Shown: positions 44,574 to 53,997, counted from the first letter of the stretch. The stretch is DNA of 64,000 nucleotides from Verrucomicrobiota bacterium (GCA_016235595.1 JACRJX010000008.1:355092-419091); one strand, 5' to 3'. Numbers and translations: made by a program. Notes: a model not told the origin generated them from the sequence alone.

Positions 44574-45839
44574 ATGAGAGCGTTGATCATCTGTCCCGCA
44601 GACAGGACGAAAGCCGCCTTTCTGGCCCGACAGGCGCCACTGGCTCTGGCGCCCGTGTTGGGCCGGAGCCTGCTTGATCTGACGCTGGCACATCTGGCAC
44701 ACCTCGGGGCGAAGCAGATTCTCGTGCTGGCGGCTGATCGGCCGGAGAAGGTGCGCGATGCCGTCTCGCGCGGCGAAGCGTGGGGCGTGCGCGTGGAGGT
44801 GCATCCGGAGCAACGCGAGCTGACCGTGGCCGAAGCGCGCGCCAAATATCAGGCCAAAGAATCGGAAGGCTGGCTGCCGCCGCCGCACGACATTGTGCTG
44901 CTGGACCGGCTGCCGGGAGGCGAGCGGAGTTTGTTCGACGATTACGGGAATTGGTTCAACGCGTTGATTGACGCATTGCCCGAGGCCGTCGGGGACCGCA
45001 TCGGGATGCGCGAGTTTGCGCCGAACGTCTTCGTAGGCCTGCGCAGCCAGATTTCACAGGACGCCCGGCTCGAACCGCCGTGTTGGATCGGCAACCACAC
45101 CTGGGTCGGCCCCGGTGCGAAGATCGGCCCCAACACCATTGTCGAATCCGGTTGTTATGTGGACCACAACGCCGAGGTGGCCGACAGTTTCGTCGGCCCT
45201 GACACGTATGTCGGCGCGCTGACGGAGGTGCGGGGGTCGTTTGCGTGGGGCCACGGTCTGCTGAAATGGCAGACTGGCGTGTTCAGCGAGGTGGCGGACG
45301 ATTTTCTGCTGTGCGACCTGACCAGCCGCGCGAAGTCACAGCGCCGCCGGGTCGGTCTGGCGGGGAAAGCCGCGGCATCGCTGGCGTTGTTGTTGACGTG
45401 GCCGGTGCTGCTCGTGGGTTGGCTGCGCAACCGTCATTCAGGCAAACCACTGCTCACGCCGCGCCTTGCTGTGCGAGCCCCATTGAAGGGCGGGGGCAGG
45501 CCGATGGAGACTTATCGTTACCATGAGCTGGGTGGGTTCAACGGGCTTTGGAAGCGATGGCCGGAGTTGTGTTGCATCATTCGCGGCGACATTGCATGGG
45601 TGGGCAACCGGCCGCTGACGCCGAGCCAGGCCGCGACGTTGAAGGACGACCACGAGCAACTCTGGCTGTCGGTGCCCTCAGGCATATTTTCGCTGGCGGA
45701 CGCGATGGGCTGCGCGGACTCTTTTGGCGAGGACGCCAGGGTGCACGCTTCCTTCTATGCCGTTCAGCGCAGCTGGCGAAAAGATATGGAGATTACCCGC
45801 TGTATCCTGAAGCGGTTTCTCAAGGGCCATTCTGTATAA
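44574..45839 (+). CDS. Fusion: nucleotidyltransferase-like/left-handed beta-helix/sugar transferase-like C-terminus
   Basis: 421 residues. N-terminal part (about 1-125): ALIICPADRTKAAFLARQAPL and LDLTLAHLAHLGAKQILVL resemble a sugar-1-phosphate nucleotidyltransferase, though the G-G-x-G-T-R-L loop is degraded. The middle (about 150-225) has hexapeptide repeats: CWIGNHTWVGPGAKIGPNTI and ADSFVGPDTYVG, forming a left-handed beta-helix as in GlmU. A hydrophobic helix follows (about 268-285, SLALLLTWPVLLVGWL). The last 100 residues carry RGDIAWVGNRPLTP, close to the G-D-x-S-x-V-G-P-R-P motif of initiating undecaprenyl-phosphate sugar transferases. Start at 44574 is chosen at the first Met after the kinase gene; the open frame upstream is antisense-like. 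Likely role is polysaccharide initiation. Confidence 0.6.
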   Translation: MRALIICPADRTKAAFLARQAPLALAPVLGRSLLDLTLAHLAHLGAKQILVLAADRPEKVRDAVSRGEAWGVRVEVHPEQRELTVAEARAKYQAKESEGWLPPPHDIVLLDRLPGGERSLFDDYGNWFNALIDALPEAVGDRIGMREFAPNVFVGLRSQISQDARLEPPCWIGNHTWVGPGAKIGPNTIVESGCYVDHNAEVADSFVGPDTYVGALTEVRGSFAWGHGLLKWQTGVFSEVADDFLLCDLTSRAKSQRRRVGLAGKAAASLALLLTWPVLLVGWLRNRHSGKPLLTPRLAVRAPLKGGGRPMETYRYHELGGFNGLWKRWPELCCIIRGDIAWVGNRPLTPSQAATLKDDHEQLWLSVPSGIFSLADAMGCADSFGEDARVHASFYAVQRSWRKDMEITRCILKRFLKGHSV

Positions 45840-46006
45840 GCAGACGGGCGATCTTCTCCGATGCCGCCGGATGATTTACTGGACGGCGGGCCGGGGATGG
45901 ATATAGTTTTACCGTTTCTGAGGAAAACCGGGCGCGGTTGGATGGGCCGGGCGCGAGCAAGACAGAGACAAGACGGCAGGGTTCGTCGAGTGTAGAACAA
46001 CTGTGC

Positions 46007-48502
46007 ATGAAGCCAACGACTGCGACTGACAAACTCAACGGCGATATCACCGCCGCCACCCTTCTGGCGCGGTTTCAGGATTATATCAAGTACTCGCGCG
46101 GCAAGCATTACGCCGGCGCGACCGACTTTGACAAACTTGCCAGCCTTAGCCACGCCATCCGCGACCTGGCGGTCGATCGGATGCTGGCCACGCAGGAGGC
46201 CTACTACAACCGCAGTGTAAAGCGGGTGTATTACCTCTCGATGGAATTCCTGATGGGCCGGCTGCTTTCGAACAACGTCATTTCGCTCGGTCTGCGCCCG
46301 GTGGTGGAAGCGGCGCTCGGCAAACTCAACCTCAGTTTCGAGCAGCTCTGTAATTTCGAGCCGGACGCCGGTCTCGGCAACGGCGGCTTGGGCCGGCTCG
46401 CGGCCTGTTTCCTGGACTCACTCGCCACGCTCGAGTATCCCGCATACGGTTACGGCATCCGCTACCGGCACGGCATGTTCCGGCAGGAGTTCGACAACGG
46501 CTGGCAGATGGAGCGGCCCGACGACTGGCTGAAGTTCGGCAACCCGTGGGAGATCATTCGCCCCGAAGACGCCGTGCCGGTGCTCGTCTATGGTCGCATT
46601 GAAAACATGCCGGCTGCGAGCGGCACCTCCCGGTCGGTGTGGGTGGGCTGGCAGATGATCGAAGGCGTGCCCTACGACATCCCGATCATCGGCTGCGGCG
46701 TGAACACGGTGAACATCCTGCGGCTCTGGAACTCGCGCGCGGCGAAAAGCTTCCGGCTCGACGTATTCAACCAGGGTGACTACGTGCGCGCCGTCGAGGA
46801 GAAGAACTGGGCCGAGAACATCTGCAAGGTGCTCTACCCATCCGAAAACACGCACGCTGGCAAGGAGCTGCGGCTCATCCAGGAGTATTTCCTCGTCGCC
46901 TGCTCCGTGCGCGACGCCGTGCGCCGGCACCTGAAGAGGCACGCTTCGCTCGACAACTTCGCCGAAAAGAACGCGCTCCAACTCAACGACACCCACCCCG
47001 CGCTCGCCGTCGCCGAACTGATGCGCGTCCTGCTCGATGAGCGCGACATGCCGTGGGAACGCGCGTGGAAGATCACGGTCGCCGCGCTCAGCTACACCAA
47101 CCACACGCTGTTGCCGGAGGCATTGGAGAAATGGCCCGTGCCGCTGATGGAGCGTGTGTTGCCGCGGCATTTGCAGATCATCTACGAGATCAACCAGCGT
47201 TTCCTCGACAGCGTGCGCCTGCGCTATCCCGGCGACGACGAACGCGTCCGTCACATGTCATTGGTCGAAGAAGGCGAGGTCAAACAGATCCGCATGGCCA
47301 ACCTCGCCATCGTCGGCAGTCACGCCGTCAACGGCGTCGCCCAGCTCCACAGCGACTTGCTGAAGCTTCACCTCGTGCCCGACTTTGCGCAGATGTGGCC
47401 GGAGCGGTTCAGCAACAAGACCAACGGCATCACGCAGCGCCGCTGGCTGCTCGCCTGCAACCCTGGCCTCGCGGCGCTCATCACCGAGTGCATTGGCGAC
47501 CGTTGGGTGCGCGACCTCGAAACGTTGCGCGAGCTGGAGCCGTTTGCGGAAAAACCGGAATTCCTGCAGCGCTTCCTCGCCGAGAAACAGGCCAACAAGC
47601 AGCGGCTCGCGGCGATCATCGCCGAACGCCAGGGAAGTGCGGTGGACCCGCGGTCACTCTTCGACGTGCAGGTGAAACGCCTCCACGAATACAAGCGCCA
47701 GCTTCTCAACGCGCTCCACATCATCGCGCTCTACCATCGCATCAAGGACAACCCGTCGGGCGACTTCGTGCCGCGCACGTTCATCTTCGGCGCCAAGGCG
47801 GCGCCCGGCTACCACATGGCCAAGCGGATCATCAAGTTCATCAACGCCATTGGCGAAATCCTCGCGCGCGACCCCGACGTGCGCAGCCGGGTGCGCGTGG
47901 TGTTCCTGCCGGACTACTGTGTCTCGCTGGCCGAGTCCATTATCCCGGCGGCGGACCTCTCCGAACAGATTTCCACCGCCGGCAAGGAAGCCTCCGGCAC
48001 GGGCAACATGAAGCTCGCCCTCAACGGCGCGCTCACAATGGGCACCTGGGACGGCGCAAACATCGAGATCGCCGAGGCGGTCGGCCTCGACAACATCTTC
48101 ATCTTCGGCCACCGCGCCGAGCAACTCGACGTGATGGCGCGCGACGGTTACCGGCCGCTCGAATGGCTGGAACGCGATCCCGAGTTGCGCCGTGTCGTGG
48201 CGAGCATCCGGCAGGGCGTGTTCAACCCCGGCGTGCCCGGCCTCTTCGAGGACATCGTCCACGCGCTGACTGACTGGGGAGACCCCTACTTCCATGTGGC
48301 GGATTTCCGCAGCTATGCCGATGCCCAGCAGCGCGCGGCAGACCTGTTCCGCGACCCGACGGCGTGGGCGCGCAAGGCGACACTGAACGTCGCCCGCATG
48401 GGCCGCTTTTCCAGCGACCGTTCAATCCGTGAATACGCGCGGGAGATCTGGGATCTGCAGCCGGTGCCGGTAAATGTTGCGGCGGTGAAAGCAACGACGT
48501 GA
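46007..48502 (+). CDS. glgP: Glycogen phosphorylase
   Basis: 831 residues, full length for the maltodextrin/glycogen phosphorylase family (GT35). Landmarks are YLSMEFLMGRLL, FEPDAGLGNGGLGRLAACFLDSLATL, YGIRYRHGMFRQ, LNDTHPALAVAELMRVLLDE, DVQVKRLHEYKRQLLN and the PLP site EASGTGNMKLALNG, in order. It releases glucose-1-phosphate from alpha-1,4-glucans with inorganic phosphate. The start at 46007 gives the normal lead-in; a TTG 23 codons upstream is less likely. 167 nt separate it from the fusion gene; nothing else recognisable lies there. Confidence 0.96.
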   Translation: MKPTTATDKLNGDITAATLLARFQDYIKYSRGKHYAGATDFDKLASLSHAIRDLAVDRMLATQEAYYNRSVKRVYYLSMEFLMGRLLSNNVISLGLRPVVEAALGKLNLSFEQLCNFEPDAGLGNGGLGRLAACFLDSLATLEYPAYGYGIRYRHGMFRQEFDNGWQMERPDDWLKFGNPWEIIRPEDAVPVLVYGRIENMPAASGTSRSVWVGWQMIEGVPYDIPIIGCGVNTVNILRLWNSRAAKSFRLDVFNQGDYVRAVEEKNWAENICKVLYPSENTHAGKELRLIQEYFLVACSVRDAVRRHLKRHASLDNFAEKNALQLNDTHPALAVAELMRVLLDERDMPWERAWKITVAALSYTNHTLLPEALEKWPVPLMERVLPRHLQIIYEINQRFLDSVRLRYPGDDERVRHMSLVEEGEVKQIRMANLAIVGSHAVNGVAQLHSDLLKLHLVPDFAQMWPERFSNKTNGITQRRWLLACNPGLAALITECIGDRWVRDLETLRELEPFAEKPEFLQRFLAEKQANKQRLAAIIAERQGSAVDPRSLFDVQVKRLHEYKRQLLNALHIIALYHRIKDNPSGDFVPRTFIFGAKAAPGYHMAKRIIKFINAIGEILARDPDVRSRVRVVFLPDYCVSLAESIIPAADLSEQISTAGKEASGTGNMKLALNGALTMGTWDGANIEIAEAVGLDNIFIFGHRAEQLDVMARDGYRPLEWLERDPELRRVVASIRQGVFNPGVPGLFEDIVHALTDWGDPYFHVADFRSYADAQQRAADLFRDPTAWARKATLNVARMGRFSSDRSIREYAREIWDLQPVPVNVAAVKATT

Positions 48503-48528
48503 TATAATCCGCAAAGTGAGATGACACT

Positions 48529-48873
48529 ATGGCAGTGACCTGTGAAAACAAAAACGGCGTCGGCATGGTGACCGTGAGCGGTTTCCTGAACGCACCGGTG
48601 GTGGAATCGTTCCACGATCAGTTCGGCGCGTGGTTTGACAGCCAGCCTGACGTGAAGCTGGTGATCGTGGACCTCGGCGGTGTGAATTTCATCGACAGCC
48701 TCGGTTTGGGCGCGCTCATCAGCATCTTCAAACGTGTCGCCAAGCGCGGCGGCGACATGAAACTGGTTCACCCGCAACAATCCGTGAAACTGGTGCTGGA
48801 AATCACACGCACCAACCGCATCCTCAACATTTTCGACACGATGGAGGAAGCCATGCGGAACACCGGCCACTGA
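48529..48873 (+). CDS. STAS domain anti-anti-sigma factor-like protein
   Basis: 114 residues. The STAS core is visible: VSGFLNAPVVESFHDQF, VKLVIVDLGGVNFIDSLGLGALISIFKR with Ser57 in D-S-L-G-L-G matching the phosphorylatable serine of SpoIIAA-like proteins, and ILNIFDTMEEAMRN at the end. It may release a sigma factor from an anti-sigma kinase when dephosphorylated. No kinase or phosphatase is adjacent. It starts 26 nt after glgP and may be in the same transcript. Confidence 0.9.
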   Translation: MAVTCENKNGVGMVTVSGFLNAPVVESFHDQFGAWFDSQPDVKLVIVDLGGVNFIDSLGLGALISIFKRVAKRGGDMKLVHPQQSVKLVLEITRTNRILNIFDTMEEAMRNTGH

Positions 48874-48959
48874 TGGGGCATGGCGGGAGGGTCGTGCTCG
48901 AACACCGAAGCGGCGAAACCTCTCACCGAGACGCTGCGCGGGGTGCCGCATCAGGCGTT

Positions 48960-50186
48960 TCAGTTTTCGAGACAGTATTTCTCAATTTCACTGGCGACCT
49001 TCTTGGTGAAGGCCACGGCCTCGACAACTGTTTTCGGGCCGGTGACGATGTCGCCCGCGGCAAATACGCCTTTTGAGGAGGTATATCCGTTTTCGTCGGC
49101 GTCCACGAGACCGCGGTGTGTTTTCGAAACGTTACTGTCGGCCATCACCGCTCCCTGGGGCCCCTGGCCGATGGCCAGAATGATCGAATCAGCCGGTATT
49201 TTCCTAACCCGCTTGAAATCCTCCTCGTAGACGATTCCCTTTTCTGTCTTCTCAGCCTTGACGGCCACACACTTGACGCCATCGTGATCGAGTTTGACCG
49301 CCTGCAGAAGGTGAACGAACTTGATACCCTCCTTGACGGCGTCGGTGACCTCGCGTTTATGGGCCGTCATATCCTCCTCCAGCAAGCTGTTGACGATAGT
49401 GACGGTGCCGTCCTTTTCGATATGGCGAACTGCCACCCTGGCAACATCGAGGGCCACATTACCCGCGCCCACCACCACCACATGTTTGCCGAGATGATAC
49501 GCCTCGGGGGTTTTGAGATAGTCGATGGCATAGAAGACATGGCCGAGGGTCTCGCCCAGCAGGCCGAGCTTGTTGGGCTTGGCTGTGCCGACGGCGATGA
49601 AGACGGCCTTGTAACCGTCGATGAACATCTCGTCGAGGGTGATCGAGGAACCGATGAAGGTGTTCGGTTTGAATCGGACGCCCAGCTTGAAAAGAATGGT
49701 TTCGTACTTTGCGACCAGGTTCTTGGGCAGCCTGAATTCGGGGATGCCGTATCTCAGGACACCGCCTATCTTGTCGCGAGCCTCCATCAGCGTCACGTGG
49801 AACCCCTTCAGGGACAAAAGAATGCTCATCGTAATCCCGGCAGGCCCCGAGCCAATGACCGCGATGTGGATGTTCTTCTTCTTGATGGCAGGAGGTTCGT
49901 ACTCGGCCAGGAACTGACGCGACAAGTGCTGCTCGATCTTGTAGAACTCCACCGGGTCGGCTTTCTTGCCGAGCACGCAGTGACCGCAGCAGTTGCGCTC
50001 ATGCGGGCAGACCACGGAACAAATCGCGGAGAGCGGGTTGTTGGCGAACAATATCTCCGCTGCTTCCCGCTCTTTATTCTCCTCGAAAAGCCGCATCACG
50101 TCCGGGATGGGCGTGGATACAGGGCAGTGGCTGCTGCACCGCGGAATCTTGCATTTCAAACAACGTGCCGAAATTTGACGAAGCAT
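48960..50186 (-). CDS. GltD-like NAD(P)-dependent flavin oxidoreductase
   Basis: 408 residues. The N-terminus has a cysteine-rich domain, with C-L-K-C-K-I-P-R-C-S-S-H-C-P and C-S-V-V-C-P-H-E-R-N-C, which bind [4Fe-4S] clusters in the glutamate synthase small subunit, dihydropyrimidine dehydrogenase and NfnB. Two nucleotide-binding motifs follow: IAVIGSGPAGITMSIL (FAD, about 110) and VVVVGAGNVALDVARVA (NADPH, about 235). The end VFAAGDIVTGPKTVVEAVAF is the second FAD motif. No large subunit is nearby, so it could be a stand-alone ferredoxin/NAD(P)H reductase. It is monocistronic, facing the STAS gene tail-to-tail. Confidence 0.85.
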   Translation of the reverse strand: MLRQISARCLKCKIPRCSSHCPVSTPIPDVMRLFEENKEREAAEILFANNPLSAICSVVCPHERNCCGHCVLGKKADPVEFYKIEQHLSRQFLAEYEPPAIKKKNIHIAVIGSGPAGITMSILLSLKGFHVTLMEARDKIGGVLRYGIPEFRLPKNLVAKYETILFKLGVRFKPNTFIGSSITLDEMFIDGYKAVFIAVGTAKPNKLGLLGETLGHVFYAIDYLKTPEAYHLGKHVVVVGAGNVALDVARVAVRHIEKDGTVTIVNSLLEEDMTAHKREVTDAVKEGIKFVHLLQAVKLDHDGVKCVAVKAEKTEKGIVYEEDFKRVRKIPADSIILAIGQGPQGAVMADSNVSKTHRGLVDADENGYTSSKGVFAAGDIVTGPKTVVEAVAFTKKVASEIEKYCLEN

Positions 50187-50454
50187 TGCGATTAAGTCCT
50201 CACACGGATCAGGTCATGATCACACGGCGTTAAAACCAGTTCTTATCATCAGCGGGTTCTATTGTTTTCAACCGCGACTGGAGCAGCAGGCTTGGGGCGC
50301 TGGACGAAACCTTCCACGCTGCTTGCGCCATGTTGCCACCATGGGACGGCAGTCTCCTGCCGGTCATTCCAAGTGTCAATCGCTTTTGCCGGCGATGCCG
50401 GGCGCAACTCGGCACACGCACCATTTGAATCATGCGCGAATCGCACTCCGAAGC

Positions 50455-50515
50455 CCCCTCACCCTGCCCTCTCCCCATTCGATGGGGAGAGGGTGGCCGA
50501 AGGCCGGGTGAGGGG
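50455..50515. repeat. REP-like nested palindrome
   Basis: An inner perfect 12-bp stem, CCCTCTCCCCAT (50467-50478) and ATGGGGAGAGGG (50482-50493) with a 3-nt loop, is enclosed by an outer 10-bp stem CCCCTCACCC (50455-50464) and GGGTGAGGGG (50506-50515). It resembles the short, dispersed, GC-rich palindromic repeats of many bacterial genomes. It lies outside coding sequence. Only one copy was noticed in this window, so dispersal elsewhere is an expectation from its shape. Confidence 0.6.
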
Positions 50516-50587
50516 TTGCCTCGCGCATTTCTTTCTTGGCGCGTGCGCCGAGTTACGCCCGTTTTTGCTCCCTGGGTGAATAAGCAC

Positions 50588-50692
50588 TTGCGGAACCCAA
50601 AATCGGTGCTATGGTTGTGGCGCGTAGAAGGGAAATAGCGGTGTGAGTGCAAGTGCAGTGGCAGCTCACTAATCCCTTTGCGCTATTTTTTT
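50588..50692 (+). ncRNA. Candidate small RNA or terminator-like hairpin ending in a T-tract
   Basis: AAATAGCG (50633-50640) pairs perfectly with CGCTATTT (50681-50688); inside, GTGAG (50643-50647) pairs with CTCAC (50665-50669). Seven T's end the unit at 50686-50692, partly in the stem. Upstream, TTGCGG (50588-50593) and TATGGT (50610-50615) are separated by 16 nt, a weak promoter pattern that would start a transcript near 50622 of about 70 nt. No known RNA family is recognised. It could equally be a terminator for a read-through transcript. Confidence 0.35.
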
Positions 50693-50908
50693 GCCCAAAA
50701 GGCCCGCTGGTCGTGTCCCCCACCCCATAAGAAAAACGCGGCTCAGAACTTCCAAACCACGGCTGCATTCGAACCACGGCTTCCTGATCCACGTTGAAAA
50801 CTGTCGCCCCTCTATCCATAGTATGGAAAGCCGACAACCGGATGCAGCGAACCCGGCTGCCACGTCTGGGTCGCATACCAGCGCCATTGGCGCGATCGCT
50901 GAACCGGG

Positions 50909-52168
50909 ATGTTCGCCAGCAAAGCAATGGAAACGAAATCGCCAATACTTGAGCCGTCCCCAGGAGTCCACAAACGAAGCATGTTCGGGTTGCTCGGCAT
51001 GGTCGTTTTGGTGGGCATGGGCGAGCATATGGCCGAGCGTTTTCTGCCGCTCTACCTGCAGGAACTGACTCAAGCTTCGACGGCAATTCTGGCTATTGGG
51101 TTGTTGGCGGGCATGGATGATCTGCTGTCCGCGCTTTACTCTTTTCCGGGCGGGTATCTGAGCGACCGGCTCGGAACCAAACGCGCCCTGCTGGTCTTCA
51201 ACGTGCTGTCCATGGTGGGCTACCTGTGCGTCATCTTCATCCGATCATGGTGGGCGGTGCTGCTGGGCGCGGCCTTCTTCATCTCATGGTCGGCGATTTC
51301 CCTGCCCGCCACGATGGATATTCTTGCCAAGGTCGTGCCGAAAAACCGGCGCACCATGGGCGTATCCGTGCTCGCCCTGGTGCGGCGGGTTCCAAAAATG
51401 TTGGGGCCTGTGGCGGGCGGCGCCTGTATCGCGGTTTGGGGCGTCGAAGCAGGTGTGCGCGCGGCGTTCGTCGCTGCGCTGGTTCTCGCTCTCATCGCCG
51501 CCGTGTTGCAGCAGAAACTGATTGTGGATGACGCGGCCAACACAAAGGCGGCCGAGCCCAACCCCCTGCGCCTTTGGCGGGAGATGCCCGATGGACTGCG
51601 GAACCTGCTCTGGTCAGACATCCTGATTCGTTTCTGTGAACGCATCCCGGATGCCTTCGTGGTGGTATGGGCCACACGCTATGTGCTGCATCCGGTGTCG
51701 GAATTGGCATTCGGATGGCTCTCGGCCGTCGAGAATGTCGTGGCCGTCCTGGTCTACGTCCCCGTAGCTTACATGGCCGATCGTTTTGGAAAGAAACCGT
51801 TCGTGCTCATCACGTTTGGCTTCTTCACCTGTTTCCCGCTGGCGCTTTTGCACGCGCAGTCGCTCGCCCCGCTCGTCGCGGCATTTGTTCTTCGCGGGCT
51901 CAAGGAATTCGGCGAGCCCACCCGCAAAGCCCTGATCATGGATCTGGCGCCCGAGGGGCGCAAGGCGGCCATGTTCGGGCTGTACTATCTGGGTCGCGAC
52001 GTGCTCGTGGCTTTTGCCGCTTTCGGCGGCGCGCTGCTGTGGCGCGTGTCGCCGGAACTGAACCTGAAGGTCGCGTTTGCTTTTGGGATCGCAGGGACTG
52101 TGTGGTTCGCATGGAAAGGCCGCGACTGTGTAATGACGGCAGCCGAAGCTGGAAGCAAACCAGTTTAG
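50909..52168 (+). CDS. MFS transporter
   Basis: 419 residues with about 12 transmembrane helices. The helix 2-3 loop GGYLSDRLGTKRALLVFNVL is the MFS signature, repeated as VAYMADRFGKKPFVLI in the second half. FVLRGLKEFGEPTRKALIMDLAPEG between helices 9 and 11 resembles the R-x-x-x-G-E-P-T-R region of MFS members related to drug or metabolite efflux, but the substrate is unknown. Two in-frame ATG codons (50909 and 50927) are possible; neither has a clear ribosome-binding site. A 13-nt palindrome lies 80 nt upstream. About 150 nt separate it from the restriction-modification genes. Confidence 0.82.
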   Translation: MFASKAMETKSPILEPSPGVHKRSMFGLLGMVVLVGMGEHMAERFLPLYLQELTQASTAILAIGLLAGMDDLLSALYSFPGGYLSDRLGTKRALLVFNVLSMVGYLCVIFIRSWWAVLLGAAFFISWSAISLPATMDILAKVVPKNRRTMGVSVLALVRRVPKMLGPVAGGACIAVWGVEAGVRAAFVAALVLALIAAVLQQKLIVDDAANTKAAEPNPLRLWREMPDGLRNLLWSDILIRFCERIPDAFVVVWATRYVLHPVSELAFGWLSAVENVVAVLVYVPVAYMADRFGKKPFVLITFGFFTCFPLALLHAQSLAPLVAAFVLRGLKEFGEPTRKALIMDLAPEGRKAAMFGLYYLGRDVLVAFAAFGGALLWRVSPELNLKVAFAFGIAGTVWFAWKGRDCVMTAAEAGSKPV

Positions 52169-52317
52169 TCGCGCCCCTGGATCATCATTGGAAGCGTCCT
52201 GTGAACAGTTTGTCGTTCACGCCGGACTGCCGCCGCAAGATGAAACGCTTGCTCGCCTGCTACCTTCCGCCATACACTGCGACCGAGGTTTGATTTGGAT
52301 TTCACGAACGACATGCC

Positions 52318-53997
52318 ATGCCAGAACTGAAGTGGATTGGAAAAGAGGCTGTTGTCCGCCATCACGCGGAGGTGCCGTTCCGATTGCTGGAGGAGGTGCC
52401 GGAGTTGTCTTGTCGGCCCTCTGAAGGCGACACCGAGAACCTCATTGTCCAAGGCGACAATCTCGAAGCTCTCAAAGCGCTGCTGCCCCGCTACGCTGGC
52501 CAAGTCAAGTGCATCTATATTGACCCGCCCTACAACACCGGCAACGAAGGTTGGGTCTATAACGACGCCGGAAACTCCCCCGAAATACGCCAATGGCTCG
52601 GCAAGGTCGTCGGCAAGGAGGCTGAAGACCTTTCCCGCCACGACAAATGGCTTTGCATGATGTATCCGCGCCTTGTGCTCCTCCGCCAGTTCCTCCGCGA
52701 CGACGGTGCTATCTTCGTCTCCCTTGATGATAACGAAGTCGCGTCGCTACGCCTTGTGATGGATGAAATTTTTGGGAAGAACAATTTCTGCGCACAGGTA
52801 ACAGTTCAATGCAATCCGAAGGGCCGGGTCCTGGCTCAGGAGTTTGCAAAGACACACGAATACGTCCTCGTTTACAGCCGCGTGGCAGGAGGCGCGGTCT
52901 TCGAAGTGCCTAAAACGCTGGATGATATTCTTTTTGAATACACTGAGGTGGATTCATCCGGTCGGCGCTACAGGCCAATGGAATTGCGAAACACGCATCG
53001 CCAATTCAACAAGGAAACGCGACCAAATTTGCATTTCCCGCTCTACGTGAATCATAAGACGGGTGAGGTTTCTGTCGAGAATCGCCCCGCTTGCATCGAG
53101 GTTTTGCCAAACTGGCCTGACGGCATGCAGGGATGTTGGACTTGGGATCGCGCGAAGTGTCGTGAGGACCGTGAAGACTTATTCGCAAAGAATGTCCGAG
53201 GCGGCTGGAAAGTTTTCCGCAAGGCTTATGCGACTGATGAAGCAGGTGAGGTCGTAACGAAGAAACCGAAATCAATTTGGCTAGATCCTGACATCCACAC
53301 GGAAAAGGGCCAAAAGCAGATTGACGAGATTCTCGGCGGGAGAATCTTCTATGCGCCAAAAGCGTTGGCACTTGTTCGTTATTGTATCGAACTCACATCT
53401 AAAGCCGGAGACCTGATTCTCGACAGCTTCGCAGGCAGCGGAACAACGGGGCATGCGGTGCTGGCATTGAACAAACAGGACGGCGGCAATCGGCGGTTCG
53501 TTCTCGTGGAGCTAGACGAGAAGATTGCACGGGAGATCACACGCGAGCGCGTGTCTCGGGTGGCCACGAGCTACAAGAACGCGAAAGGCGAAGCGGTGGC
53601 TGGTCTTGGCGGCGGATTTCAGTTTGCACGATTGGGCAAGCCATTGTTCGCCGAAACGGGCGCAATTCGCAGCGACGTGAAATTTGGCGAACTGGCAGAG
53701 TTCGTGTTCTTCAAGGAAACAGGAAGGCCACTCCCTGCCGTTGGGAGGAACCAAAAACGACTGACACCATTGCTCGGTGTTCACGAGGGGCGGGCAGTTT
53801 ATCTTCTGTTCAACGGAATTCTCGGCGACAAGACGACGAACGGCGGCAATGTGCTGACTGGGCCGGTGCTCGCGAAACTTCCACCGCACGACGGGCCCAA
53901 AGTCATCTATGCCGCTGCCTGCCGGTTGGGCCGCGCACGACAGGACGCGGAGCAAATTAAGTTCAAGCAAACGCCCTACGATTTGCACGTGTCATGA
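52318..53997 (+). CDS. Type III-like site-specific DNA methyltransferase (Mod)
   Basis: 559 residues. The order of motifs is beta-class: DPPYNTG (about 69-75) for catalysis, and FAGSGTTGHAVL (about 371-382) for S-adenosylmethionine binding near the end of the core. This is an adenine-N6 (or cytosine-N4) methylase arrangement as in Mod of type III systems. The middle (about 160-340) contains the target-recognition part. The start at 52318 gives a full N-terminus (PELKWIGKEAVVRHH). The stop overlaps the helicase/nuclease start as ATGA, so both subunits are made together. The recognition sequence is not predictable. Confidence 0.9.
   Translation: MPELKWIGKEAVVRHHAEVPFRLLEEVPELSCRPSEGDTENLIVQGDNLEALKALLPRYAGQVKCIYIDPPYNTGNEGWVYNDAGNSPEIRQWLGKVVGKEAEDLSRHDKWLCMMYPRLVLLRQFLRDDGAIFVSLDDNEVASLRLVMDEIFGKNNFCAQVTVQCNPKGRVLAQEFAKTHEYVLVYSRVAGGAVFEVPKTLDDILFEYTEVDSSGRRYRPMELRNTHRQFNKETRPNLHFPLYVNHKTGEVSVENRPACIEVLPNWPDGMQGCWTWDRAKCREDREDLFAKNVRGGWKVFRKAYATDEAGEVVTKKPKSIWLDPDIHTEKGQKQIDEILGGRIFYAPKALALVRYCIELTSKAGDLILDSFAGSGTTGHAVLALNKQDGGNRRFVLVELDEKIAREITRERVSRVATSYKNAKGEAVAGLGGGFQFARLGKPLFAETGAIRSDVKFGELAEFVFFKETGRPLPAVGRNQKRLTPLLGVHEGRAVYLLFNGILGDKTTNGGNVLTGPVLAKLPPHDGPKVIYAAACRLGRARQDAEQIKFKQTPYDLHVS

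Larger units (their letters stand above)
50187..50908. other. 722-nt gene-poor region with palindromes and RNA candidate
   Basis: No convincing coding sequence. Several short open frames exist on both strands but none has a recognisable family or a good start. Features seen are the 61-nt nested palindrome at 50455-50515, a long inverted repeat followed by a T-tract at 50633-50692, and a 6-bp perfect palindrome TCCATA-G-TATGGA at 50815-50827 about 80 nt before the MFS start. AACCACGGCT occurs twice near 50755-50780. The region separates core-like genes from the accessory region. Confidence 0.55.

Noticed and set aside
50230..50652. Minus-strand frame of 140 codons in the gene-poor region
   Set aside because: It is formed partly from the palindromic repeat and has Arg/Ser/Pro-rich composition with no similarity to known proteins.
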